Below, piece after piece: positions 1 to 7,064 of a stretch of 26,951 nucleotides of DNA. The stretch comes from JBEATZ01 sp041178545. Its GTDB lineage: Bacteria; Planctomycetota; UBA1135; UBA2386. The translations under genes and the position numbers were made by a program. Position 1 is the first letter of the stretch. Every line of letters starts with the position of its first letter. The DNA is taken from the NCBI GenBank assembly GCA_041178545.1, contig JBEGVB010000202.1, positions 1 to 26,951 on the forward strand, in the 5' to 3' direction. Under the pieces are notes generated by a model. That model made no database searches, was not told the DNA's origin, and was given only the letters and a program-made list of their open reading frames with translations.

Positions 1-83
1 GATGGGGTCATGCCGCGAGCGTAACCGCGTCAGCCCGTGGCGTCGCTCGCCGTGGACGTGCTCTTGGAGACCGGTGCCTCAGC

Positions 84-1646
84 TCACTTCAGCTGCATCG
101 TCAGCGGGGTGCTGATCTGGAAGCCGGCACCGTTGAGGGCCACGGCCTGGAGGACCAGCGTCAGCCCCGTGTAGGCACCCGTGTGCGGGTTGGTGCTCGA
201 GTAGGCGAAGTAGCCGTTTGCGTCCGTGACCGCGAGCCCGAGGGTCTGCGAGGCGGCAAAGGGGTACACGGCACTGAAGCTGCCCGGGAGCAGCAGCGGG
301 GCGATGGGCAGGCTGCTGGACGGGATGGACAGGAACGTGCCGCCGGGACCCGCAGGCCCCAGTGAAGCGAGGAGGAACGCCACGGTCAGCGGCGTAGTGT
401 TTCCGTCGACCAGGATGGCAGGTGCCGTCGTCGTGATGGCGCCGAAGGACGGTGCGTCGAGGACGAACGGCTGCGCCTGCACCGCGTCGACCACCTGCAG
501 CCCCATCAGCGAGGGTTGGAAGTTGACCAGGTCCAGTTGCACGCCCAGCCACGACCCGGTGGCGGGCACCGAGGCGATGTTGCTGCCGCAGAGCACGCCG
601 TTCAACGTGGCGAGCGAGCCGTTGTTGTTGGTGGAGAAGATCGTGCCGCCGTACGAGCCCGCGTCCGAGCAGAACACGAGGTTGGGCACCTGCGGGAAGG
701 CTCCCGTGTTGTCGGGGTACGCAGGCGTGGCGAGCCCGCCGTTCGGGTCCAGGTCGAGCCCTGAGACCTTGCCGAAGACCCCGGTCACCTGCAGCGGCGT
801 GCCGTCGCGCGCCATGCCGCCCGAGTTCAGCACCATGCCGCGCACCGAGGTTCCGCTGGGCGAGCTGCCGACCCCGATCTCCTCCCAGAGCAGTCGTGCC
901 GAGTTGGGTGCAATGGCCTGCACGTTGCCTTGCGCGTCGTAGTTGATGGCGGTTGCGGGCACGAAGCAGATGGCGCCGTCGTTGGCGAAGACCGGCGTCG
1001 GGCCGTTGCCGTTCACCCAGTGTCCTCCTTGCACGGGGGAGTAGTACAGGTTGCCCTGGGCATCCTGCGCGAGCGCATGGGCGCCCTTGGTGCTCGACTG
1101 CCCTGCGGGCGGCAGGCCAGCGGCCACGTCCAGCTGGTCGGCGTTGAGGAAGATCTCGACGTTGCCGTTGGGCAGCAACCGGACGAAGTCGCCGGGGCGC
1201 AGGACCTGCGGCGCCGTGCCGCTGTTGGTCTGCACCTCGAACTGCTTGGTGGCGACGTTGTCGCGCACGGTGAAGTAGACGCGGTCCGAGGACAGGTTCT
1301 GCTTGTCGGCGTGCTTGACGAACACGCCGCCGAACTGCAGCGCCTCGAAGTAGGTCTTGAAGTTGTAGAACTTCAGGTAGTTGCCGTCCGAGTCGCCGTC
1401 GCCGAGCAAGGCCTGGTGGGCCGTCGCCGGCCGCAGGCTGCGCGCGAACGCGCCCTGCGCGGGCGTCACCCAGGAGAAGTCGAACTCGTCGAGGGCGTTG
1501 ACCGAGCCGCCGGGCCGTTCGTTGGTCGCATCCAGGCTGACGAAGGGGAAGCGCCCGGTGAAGAGGAGCGACTTCTGGGGGGCCTGTGCGGCAACGGTGC
1601 TGGAGAGTGCCGCGATCGTGGCCGCGGCCAACAGGAGGTGGTGCAT
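84..1646 (-). CDS. Exported protein of unknown function, 520 aa
   Basis: I do not recognise the family. The start at 1646 is chosen because it opens directly on a signal peptide (MHHLLLAAATIAALSS..., small residues before a likely cut after residue 20); the frame is open further upstream, but that extension has no signal-like sequence. The mature protein is rich in Gly, Ala, Asn and Thr, has few Lys, and looks beta-rich, consistent with an exported protein. The last roughly 110 residues (a D-x-N-G turn, then GLTLVLQA near the end) resemble the C-terminal modules of the other exported proteins in this window. A TAGGAT hexamer lies 43 nt upstream of the start. The gene is divergent from the glycoside-hydrolase-like gene at 1754, with about 107 bp between them. 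Coding status is well supported; function is unknown. Confidence 0.85.
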   Translation of the reverse strand: MHHLLLAAATIAALSSTVAAQAPQKSLLFTGRFPFVSLDATNERPGGSVNALDEFDFSWVTPAQGAFARSLRPATAHQALLGDGDSDGNYLKFYNFKTYFEALQFGGVFVKHADKQNLSSDRVYFTVRDNVATKQFEVQTNSGTAPQVLRPGDFVRLLPNGNVEIFLNADQLDVAAGLPPAGQSSTKGAHALAQDAQGNLYYSPVQGGHWVNGNGPTPVFANDGAICFVPATAINYDAQGNVQAIAPNSARLLWEEIGVGSSPSGTSVRGMVLNSGGMARDGTPLQVTGVFGKVSGLDLDPNGGLATPAYPDNTGAFPQVPNLVFCSDAGSYGGTIFSTNNNGSLATLNGVLCGSNIASVPATGSWLGVQLDLVNFQPSLMGLQVVDAVQAQPFVLDAPSFGAITTTAPAILVDGNTTPLTVAFLLASLGPAGPGGTFLSIPSSSLPIAPLLLPGSFSAVYPFAASQTLGLAVTDANGYFAYSSTNPHTGAYTGLTLVLQAVALNGAGFQISTPLTMQLK

Positions 1647-1689
1647 GGTCGGCTGGACCCGGACGGTGCCGGGGGCTCGGGGGGCAGGC

Positions 1690-1695
1690 ATCCTA
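1690..1695 (-). promoter_or_regulatory. Putative -10 box (TAGGAT) for the 84-1646 gene
   Basis: The minus strand reads TAGGAT, 43 nt upstream of the ATG at 1646. The same hexamer sits upstream of the other exported-protein gene on this strand (start 6771). No convincing -35 is visible. Confidence 0.35.
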
Positions 1696-1739
1696 GCCTC
1701 CCGCCGGCAGCAGGGAGTCCCCGGTCCCCCAGTGCGGCA

Positions 1740-1745
1740 TATACT
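1740..1745 (+). promoter_or_regulatory. Putative -10 box (TATACT), near-leaderless start of 1754 gene
   Basis: TATACT ends 8 nt before the ATG at 1754, so a transcript starting about 7 nt downstream would begin at the start codon. No Shine-Dalgarno sequence is visible in between. Confidence 0.45.
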
Positions 1746-1753
1746 CCTGCGCC

Positions 1754-3451
1754 ATGATGGGATTGCTGCGCAGGCTGGCCACTCTCGTTTTCGGTGCAAC
1801 GTTGGTGGCCCAGTCTCCCTCGACCGACGTGTCCATGGGGTTGTTCCCCTTCCTCGTCGGCAACATGGACACGCGGATCACCGAGGTGGTCAACAACTGC
1901 GTGGCCAACGGCGTGGACACCCTCTACGTGAGCGTCTACCGGGCGACCGGGCCGAGCACCGGCGACCTCTGGATCACGGACAGCTCGGGCGGCTGGAACG
2001 CGGCATGGGGCCCGGTGCGGCCCACGGGTGCCGGCATCAACCTCGTCAACCTGGTCACCGCCTGCCATGCGGCCAACCTCAGGGTGGTGGGGGTCCTCAA
2101 GTGCTTCGACACGACGGTGCAACCGACGGATGCGGCGCACAAGGCCTACCTGCTCGACGTGGTCCGGTACCTCACGGGCTCGTACCAGCCCGACGGCCGA
2201 CCGGTCTACGACCTCGACGGGATCGCCCTCGACTACGTGCGCTTCGTCGGTTCGACGACCAACAACGACCCGGCGCAGGTGACCAACTTCCTCGCCAGCG
2301 TCCGCAGCGTCATCGGGTCGCTGTCCCTGCACTGCTACCTGATCGCAAGCCGCTTCACGTTCGACGGCGGCACCTACAACGGCAGCTTCGTCTCGTATGC
2401 GTCCGTGATCAGCAGCCTTGCCTCGCAGTACGGGCAGCACTGGGAGCAGATGGCCCGTCACGCCGACGTGCTCATGCCCATGGCGTACACGGCAGACGGC
2501 TCGATCTACAACACCTACGCGTTGCACCAGGCCTATGTGCGGCAGTGTGCCGCCTATGCGCGCACCGCCTGCCAGACCGCCGGGTTCCCGGCGCGGCGTG
2601 TGGTGCCGACGATCCGCACCTACACCGACACGAGCGAGACGTGCACGCCGTCGACCATCGAGGCTTCCGTGACGGGCGCACTGCTGGGCGGCGCCGACGG
2701 GTACCAGGCGTTCCGCTACGGCACGATCCTCAACCAACCAACCTGGTGGCAGAAGTTCGCGCTCTATGCCGTGCCGGGGCCCAACTGGCCGGTGCCGCTC
2801 CTGACCCTCGCCGCGAACAAGGTGAGCCTCGGCGCGGACCCCTCGACGTCGCGCGACGGCGACCAGGCCGCTGCAACCCTGCAGGCACGGTTCGACTGGA
2901 ACCATGACGGCACCTACGACACTGCATGGGCGCCGCTGGGAGCGGTGTCGGGCCTGGCACGTTCCCCCGGAACCGCCCAGATGGCCATGCAGGTGCGGGA
3001 CGCCCAAGGCCACGTCGCGACCACGCGCCGCCGGTACACCGCGGGCCCGGTGCTGGCACTCAACCCGCCGATCTTCAGCGCTGCCTTCGGCGGCAGCGTG
3101 CAGGTCACGATCGACGCCGGCCCCGCAGCCGCCGGCAAGACCTACTTCCTGCTCGCGGGCATCTCCGGCAGTTCCCCTGGCTTCCTCTGGCAGCCCGGGT
3201 ACCCGGTCCCGCTCAACGTCGACTGGGTGACCACCGGCCTCGCCAACGACCCGACGGGGACGTTCCTGCAGAACGGACTCGGCACCCTCGACACCAACGG
3301 CAGGGCCGTGGCCACGTTCCAGGCGCCCCCGGGACTGCTCACGCCGCTCGTCGGCGGGTCGGTCACCTGGAGCGCGATCGCCGGCAGCTTCCTCGGCGGG
3401 CCGGTGGTTCCGGCCTTCACCGCCGAGGCGCGGCCGATGCCGATCCTCTGA
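1754..3451 (+). CDS. Exported glycoside-hydrolase-like TIM-barrel protein, 565 aa
   Basis: A short signal peptide (residues 1-20, cut near LVAQ) is followed by a roughly 330-residue domain that reads like a putative glycoside hydrolase barrel. Residues 153-164 (DLDGIALDYVRF) match the D-G-x-x-x-D-Y-x-R strand typical of GHL/DUF4015-type families, where the second Asp is a candidate catalytic residue, and residues 237-246 (ADVLMPMAYT) resemble another barrel strand. Around residues 375-385 a DWNHDGTYDT stretch looks PKD-like or calcium-loop-like. The last 110 residues (GKTYFLLAGISGSSPG..., then a D-x-N-G turn and PPGLLTPL) look like a beta-sandwich module also seen in other exported proteins here. 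Substrate is not inferable. A second ATG directly follows the first (1757), so the start is uncertain by one codon. Polysaccharide hydrolysis outside the cytoplasm is inference from the motif. Confidence 0.85.
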   Translation: MMGLLRRLATLVFGATLVAQSPSTDVSMGLFPFLVGNMDTRITEVVNNCVANGVDTLYVSVYRATGPSTGDLWITDSSGGWNAAWGPVRPTGAGINLVNLVTACHAANLRVVGVLKCFDTTVQPTDAAHKAYLLDVVRYLTGSYQPDGRPVYDLDGIALDYVRFVGSTTNNDPAQVTNFLASVRSVIGSLSLHCYLIASRFTFDGGTYNGSFVSYASVISSLASQYGQHWEQMARHADVLMPMAYTADGSIYNTYALHQAYVRQCAAYARTACQTAGFPARRVVPTIRTYTDTSETCTPSTIEASVTGALLGGADGYQAFRYGTILNQPTWWQKFALYAVPGPNWPVPLLTLAANKVSLGADPSTSRDGDQAAATLQARFDWNHDGTYDTAWAPLGAVSGLARSPGTAQMAMQVRDAQGHVATTRRRYTAGPVLALNPPIFSAAFGGSVQVTIDAGPAAAGKTYFLLAGISGSSPGFLWQPGYPVPLNVDWVTTGLANDPTGTFLQNGLGTLDTNGRAVATFQAPPGLLTPLVGGSVTWSAIAGSFLGGPVVPAFTAEARPMPIL

Positions 3452-3466
3452 GTGCCGGCGGCACTC
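3450..3466 (+). terminator. Short hairpin at the 3' end of the 1754-3451 gene
   Basis: GAGTGCC-ggc-GGCACTC forms a perfect 7-bp stem overlapping the stop codon. No T-tract follows, so it may be a processing or stability hairpin rather than a classical intrinsic terminator. Confidence 0.35.
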
Positions 3467-3520
3467 CCGTCGCATGTGCGCGTCGCGCAGGCGCGTGTGG
3501 TGCCGTGGGGCCGGGCTCCG

Positions 3521-3526
3521 TAGAGT
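3521..3526 (+). promoter_or_regulatory. Putative -10 box (TAGAGT) for the aldehyde dehydrogenase gene
   Basis: TAGAGT ends 10 nt before the ATG at 3537, spacing compatible with a leaderless or nearly leaderless transcript. No ribosome binding site lies in the gap. Confidence 0.35.
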
Positions 3527-3536
3527 GCTCGCCCCG

Positions 3537-5093
3537 ATGACCACGCTCCAGAGCCATGTGTGCGGCCGGTGGGAGACCGGCAGCGGTTCCGCCAAGGACC
3601 TCTTCAACCCTGCCACCGAGGAGGTCCTCGGTCGCGTGCACCAAGGCGGCATCGACCTCGGTGCAGCCCTGCAGTTCGCACGCAACAAGGGCCTCCCTGC
3701 CCTCCGCGCCCTCGGCTTCCCGGGCCGCGCCGCCCTGCTGAAGGCCCTGTCCACGGCGTTGCACGAGGCTCGCGACGAACTCATCGACCTCTCGACGCGC
3801 AACGGCGGCAACACGCGTGGCGACGCCAAGTTCGACCTCGACGGCGCCACCGGCACGCTTGCGTACTACGCAAACCTCGGTGCCACCTTGCCGGCTGGCA
3901 ACCTGCTGCCCGACGGAGAGGGCGTGCAGCTGGGCCGCACGCCGCGCTTCTGGGGCCAGCACGTGCACACCGTGCGGCCCGGCGTTGCCGTGCACATCAA
4001 TGCGTTCAACTTCCCGGCGTGGGGCATGGCCGAGAAGATGGCGTGCGCGTTGCTGGCCGGCGTCCCGGTCATCGAGAAGGCAGGCACCCCCAGTGCGATG
4101 CTCGCACACCGGATCGCACAGATCGTCGTCGAGAAGCAGCTGCTGCCCGAGGGTGCGTTCCAGTTCGTCGCCGGGTCGGTGAGCCCGCTCCTCGACCTGC
4201 TGGGCCCGATGGACTCGGTGGCCTTCACGGGATCGGCGGTCACGGGAGCGCTCATCCGTGGCAACCGCAACCTCGTCGCCCGCAACGTCCGCGTGAACAT
4301 CGAGGCAGACTCCATCAACGCTGCCGTGCTCGGTGCAGACGTCGAGGTCGGCTCCGACACCTTCGAGCAGTTCCTCAACAACGTCGCGACGGACATGACG
4401 CAGAAGGCCGGCCAGAAGTGCACGGCCGTGCGCCGCATCATCCTGCCGAGCGCGGCAGCGCAAGAGGTCGCGGCGCTGCTGGTGGAGCGTCTTGCCGTGG
4501 TGAAGGTCGGCAACCCCGCCGAGGGCGACGTGCGCATGGGGCCGGTTGCGAGCCAGGAGCAACTGGCGGACGTGCGCAACGGCATGAAACAACTGATGGC
4601 TGTCTCCAAGGTGGTCTGCGGCGGTCCAGAGCCCATTGCACCCAAGGGCTACTTCGTGGCACCGACGCTGCTCTCTGCGACCGACCTGCATGCCGAGGTG
4701 GTCCACGCACTGGAGGTCTTCGGGCCCTGCGCCACCCTGTTGCCCATGGACGGCACCGTCGACCAGGCGGTCGACCTGTGCAACCGTGGCGGGGGTGGTC
4801 TGGTGGCCAGCGTCTACAGCGACGACCGGGCCTTCGTGGAGGGCGTGGTGCACGGCATTGCGCCCTGGCACGGACGCGTATGGCTCGGCAGCGAGAAGAC
4901 CCACGGTCAGGCCCTCGGGCCGGGTGCCGTGCTGCCGGCCACCATCCACGGCGGCCCCGGTCGCGCAGGCGGGGGGGAGGAGCTCGGCGGCATGCGCGGC
5001 CTCGCGCCCTACCTGCAGCGCACAGCAGTGCAGGGGGACCGCTCGGTGGTCGCCCGCGCGTTCGGGCTCGAACCGGTTTCCACCGGGTCCTGA
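3537..5093 (+). CDS. PaaZ/BoxD-type aldehyde dehydrogenase (stand-alone), 518 aa
   Basis: An NAD(P)-dependent aldehyde dehydrogenase of the branch that includes the N-terminal half of PaaZ (oxepin-CoA ring cleavage) and BoxD (3,4-dehydroadipyl-CoA semialdehyde dehydrogenase). Visible landmarks: the NAFNFPAWG strand (155-163), the AFTGSAVTG cofactor loop (229-237), the general base Glu256 in NIEADSINA, the nucleophile Cys295 in KAGQKCTAVRR, and a C-terminal GGPGRAGGGEELGGMRG segment. These match the PaaZ branch rather than ordinary ALDHs. The length fits an ALDH domain alone; the MaoC-like hydratase domain that completes PaaZ is absent, as the gene stops at 5093 and no hydratase frame follows. 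The start at 3537 gives the expected N-terminus; an upstream in-frame ATG (3474) adds an Arg-rich leader that looks non-coding. No phenylacetate or benzoate genes lie nearby, so the true substrate is open; oxidation of a CoA-bound semialdehyde is the best guess. Confidence 0.92.
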   Translation: MTTLQSHVCGRWETGSGSAKDLFNPATEEVLGRVHQGGIDLGAALQFARNKGLPALRALGFPGRAALLKALSTALHEARDELIDLSTRNGGNTRGDAKFDLDGATGTLAYYANLGATLPAGNLLPDGEGVQLGRTPRFWGQHVHTVRPGVAVHINAFNFPAWGMAEKMACALLAGVPVIEKAGTPSAMLAHRIAQIVVEKQLLPEGAFQFVAGSVSPLLDLLGPMDSVAFTGSAVTGALIRGNRNLVARNVRVNIEADSINAAVLGADVEVGSDTFEQFLNNVATDMTQKAGQKCTAVRRIILPSAAAQEVAALLVERLAVVKVGNPAEGDVRMGPVASQEQLADVRNGMKQLMAVSKVVCGGPEPIAPKGYFVAPTLLSATDLHAEVVHALEVFGPCATLLPMDGTVDQAVDLCNRGGGGLVASVYSDDRAFVEGVVHGIAPWHGRVWLGSEKTHGQALGPGAVLPATIHGGPGRAGGGEELGGMRGLAPYLQRTAVQGDRSVVARAFGLEPVSTGS

Positions 5094-5115
5094 ACTGGCC
5101 AACGTCCCGTGCCAC

Positions 5116-5129
5116 GGCCCCTTGGGGCC
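5116..5129 (+). terminator. Short GC hairpin after the aldehyde dehydrogenase gene
   Basis: GGCCC-cttg-GGGCC, a 5-bp stem with a 4-nt loop 22 nt after the stop at 5093. No T-tract follows. Weak terminator candidate. Confidence 0.3.
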
Positions 5130-5133
5130 TGGG

Positions 5134-5185
5134 TGTGGATAGTTTTCCACAGATTCTCCACGGCTTTCCCCATGCCTGTGGATAC
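5134..5185. other. Cluster of three DnaA-box-like 9-mers
   Basis: Within 52 bp lie TGTGGATAG (5134-5142, reverse complement CTATCCACA), TTTTCCACA (5143-5151, directly abutting and inverted) and TGTGGATAC (5177-5185, reverse complement GTATCCACA). The first and third each differ from the classical DnaA box TTATCCACA at one or two positions; TTTTCCACA is a recognised variant. A weaker match, TTCTCCACG, sits at 5154-5162. The stretch is AT-richer than its surroundings and lies between the ALDH gene and a tiny membrane-protein gene. No dnaA, dnaN, rpmH or gidA gene is in the window, so whether it is an origin, a DnaA-titrating site or a DnaA-controlled promoter cannot be settled. Confidence 0.55.
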
Positions 5186-5199
5186 CTTCCGCCCCACGC

Positions 5200-5205
5200 G
5201 GAGGG
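5200..5205 (+). promoter_or_regulatory. Strong Shine-Dalgarno (GGAGGG) before the 5211 start
   Basis: GGAGGG ends 5 nt before the ATG at 5211. It decides the start of the small membrane protein over the in-frame upstream ATGs at 5109 and 5172. It is one of the few clear ribosome binding sites in the window. Confidence 0.6.
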
Positions 5206-5210
5206 ATTGC

Positions 5211-5375
5211 ATGGACCTGTGGACCTTGTTGGCGGCCTGGTGCGTGGTTTCGGTGGTGATGGCGCCCTTGTTGGGACGCTTCCTGCGAGCAGGGAGTGCG
5301 TCCCAGACGGTGGTCGCGAAGGTACAGGTACGGCCCGTCGAGGGGCTGGCTCGCGACGTGGCGGCTTCCGCCTGA
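5211..5375 (+). CDS. Small single-pass membrane protein, 54 aa
   Basis: Residues 3-22 (MDLWTLLAAWCVVSVVMAPL region) form one hydrophobic helix, followed by a basic LGRFLRAG and a short polar tail, so a membrane-anchored peptide with a cytoplasmic tail is likely. The start is fixed by the Shine-Dalgarno at 5200. The sequence upstream in the same frame crosses the DnaA-box cluster and translates into an implausible Trp/Phe/Pro-rich stretch, so the longer frame is rejected. The stop is 1 bp from the stop of the convergent kelch gene. I do not recognise a family; the layout resembles small YnfA/FeoB-associated-type peptides only in size. Function unknown. Confidence 0.6.
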   Translation: MDLWTLLAAWCVVSVVMAPLLGRFLRAGSASQTVVAKVQVRPVEGLARDVAASA

Positions 5376-5376
5376 C

Positions 5377-6771
5377 TCAGAACGGGCTGGTGGTCAGGTC
5401 CACGGCGTTGCTGGCAACCGGCTGGATGACCGCCGGGCCCGCGGTGGGCGACCAAGCCTGCATGTGCAGCCGCAGGCCGGCGATGGCGGGGCGCATGGGC
5501 ACGAGGACCGCTTCCATGCCGCGGAACCCCTCTTCCTCCTGGTCCCCCGTGACCAGCGTGTAGTAGCTGGAGCCGAAGAGGAGGGCCTGGTGGAGCCCCA
5601 CGCGGCTTGCAGCCGCGTCGCAGGGCAGGACCCCGAGGTTGGGTCCCTGCAGGCTGAGCACGATCGCCGGGTAGCGTGCAATGCTCGGCTGCGCGGCAAC
5701 GGGCTTGTCGCTTGCAGCCTCGGTCGCGGCGACATCGCCTGCGGGCGTCGAGCCCTCGATCGGCTTGCCGTTCTCGGCGAGGAACTGGTTGGTCCAGTCC
5801 GCTTCCCACGTGTCGGACAGCGTGTCGCCCCAGAGGCCGCCGAACAGCACCACGCGTCCGCGGGCCGGGTCGAACGCCATGGAGTGCCACGAACGGGTGG
5901 GTGGTGCGGCCGCCGACTGCCGCTGTTCCCACACCTCACCGTTCCACTCCCACGTGTCCCCGGCGTAGAGCACCACCTTGGCACGCATCGGGTCGTAGGC
6001 CATGGCGTGTCCCGACCGGGCCGACGGGTGCAGGGCAGGGCGGCACTGGCGCCAGGTGAACCCGTCCCACTCCCAGGTGTCCGAGAGGTCGTGGTTGTTC
6101 GCAGCCTTGCCGCCGAACAACACCACCCGCGCGCGCGAGCCGTCGTACGTCATCGCGTGCCAGCGTCGCCATGCAGGCGACACCGGGGACGAACGTTGCA
6201 TCCAGTTGTTGCCGTCCCACTCCCACGTGTCGCCGAGGCAGTAGAGCATCGACGTGGGCGAGTTGACGTTGGACTCGCCGCCGAACAGCACCACGCGCCC
6301 GCGCAACGAGTCGTACGCCATCGTGTGCCACTGGCGCGCCGACGGTGCGTTCTCGGGGTAGCGCTGCCGCCAACCGCTGCCCTCCAACTCCCAGGTGTCG
6401 CCGAACTGGCGCGACGACACACCGCCGACGCAACAGCCGCCGAACATCACGGTGCGCTGACGCTGGGTGTCGTGTGCCATCGCGTGCCCACCTCGCCCGG
6501 CTGGGTACTGGATGGAGGGACGCTGACGCCATGCAGCGCCGTCCCACTCCCACGTGTCCGACATGCCCGAGCCGCCGAAGAGGAGGATGCGACCGGTCTG
6601 CCAGTCGTACGTCATCGCGTGCGCCCAGCGCGACGAAGGCTTGCGCACGGTCACCTTCTCGGTCCACTGGGCGGAGACTGCGCCAGTCGACGCAACCACG
6701 GCCAGCAACATGCTGGCGGCTGCGCGCGCAGCAACGGGACTCGTTGCTCCTCCGCGAGAGTTTCTCCGCAT
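5377..6771 (-). CDS. Exported kelch-type beta-propeller protein, 464 aa
   Basis: The start at 6771 (MRRNSRGG...) leads into a signal peptide with a hydrophobic core MLLAVVASTGAV and a cut near VSA-Q at about residue 35. Six consecutive kelch-like units follow, each with an R-x-x-H-(A/T/S)-M-(T/A)-(Y/F/H)-D start, a V-V-L-F-G-G strand and a DTWEWDG-x-x-W-x-Q-R end, consistent with a six-bladed propeller. Unit 5 is shortened: its strand reads VVLYAGDTWEW, with the usual GG and the loop before DTW deleted. After the propeller, a roughly 130-residue C-terminal region ends with GLRLHMQAWSP...SNAVDLT, like the modules closing neighbouring exported proteins. Kelch propellers generally bind proteins or sugars; the ligand is unknown. 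TAGGAT lies 35 nt upstream. Divergent from the 7065 gene. Confidence 0.88.
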   Translation of the reverse strand: MRRNSRGGATSPVAARAAASMLLAVVASTGAVSAQWTEKVTVRKPSSRWAHAMTYDWQTGRILLFGGSGMSDTWEWDGAAWRQRPSIQYPAGRGGHAMAHDTQRQRTVMFGGCCVGGVSSRQFGDTWELEGSGWRQRYPENAPSARQWHTMAYDSLRGRVVLFGGESNVNSPTSMLYCLGDTWEWDGNNWMQRSSPVSPAWRRWHAMTYDGSRARVVLFGGKAANNHDLSDTWEWDGFTWRQCRPALHPSARSGHAMAYDPMRAKVVLYAGDTWEWNGEVWEQRQSAAAPPTRSWHSMAFDPARGRVVLFGGLWGDTLSDTWEADWTNQFLAENGKPIEGSTPAGDVAATEAASDKPVAAQPSIARYPAIVLSLQGPNLGVLPCDAAASRVGLHQALLFGSSYYTLVTGDQEEEGFRGMEAVLVPMRPAIAGLRLHMQAWSPTAGPAVIQPVASNAVDLTTSPF

Positions 6772-6806
6772 GGACGACCTTGGTGCGAGACGAGGGTGAG
6801 TTGGGG

Positions 6807-6812
6807 ATCCTA
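6807..6812 (-). promoter_or_regulatory. Putative -10 box (TAGGAT) for the kelch gene
   Basis: The minus strand reads TAGGAT 35 nt upstream of the ATG at 6771, the same hexamer found upstream of the 84-1646 gene. The rest of the 293-bp divergent gap 6772-7064 shows no gene; a GGAG at 7055-7058 serves the 7065 start. Confidence 0.35.
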
Positions 6813-7064
6813 GCGATGCACTGCGGTTTGCAAACGGGGGGCGCGTCTCGTTTTGGCCCCAGCTCCGCGTCGTGCCCTGGATCAGCGGTCGAGCGAAAAC
6901 CTCCAATGGCAACGAAACCTCGGGGTGGGTTGGCACCGTCCAAGGGGAGTACGCTGCGGGTCGCTTCCCCTCGCACCGTCCCTTGTGGAGTCGGTACAGC
7001 CAACACCTGAGGCGTCGGCTACCCTTCTGCGTACCTGAACCGCATCCATCCATCGGAGACACCC

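Noticed and set aside
1..83. Possible gene end at the left edge
   Set aside because: Too short and without a recognisable frame; nothing supported here.
1466..3856. Very long open frame on the minus strand opposite the glycoside-hydrolase-like gene
   Set aside because: Arg/Gly/His/Val-rich translation with no motif; the plus-strand gene has a signal peptide and barrel motifs. Typical antisense shadow in GC-rich DNA.
4971..4980. Run of G near the end of the aldehyde dehydrogenase gene as a possible frameshift
   Set aside because: The frame continues into the expected GRAGGGEELGGMRG family motif, so it is intact.
3417..5150. 577-codon open frame on the minus strand opposite the aldehyde dehydrogenase
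   Set aside because: The opposite strand has clear ALDH motifs; this frame reads as His/Arg/Glu/Gly-rich low-complexity sequence.
5800..6650. Regularly spaced DNA words (CCACTCCCACGTGTC variants)
   Set aside because: They encode the DTWEWDG ends of kelch blades; spacing is 120-170 bp with diverged copies, so neither a CRISPR array nor a non-coding repeat.
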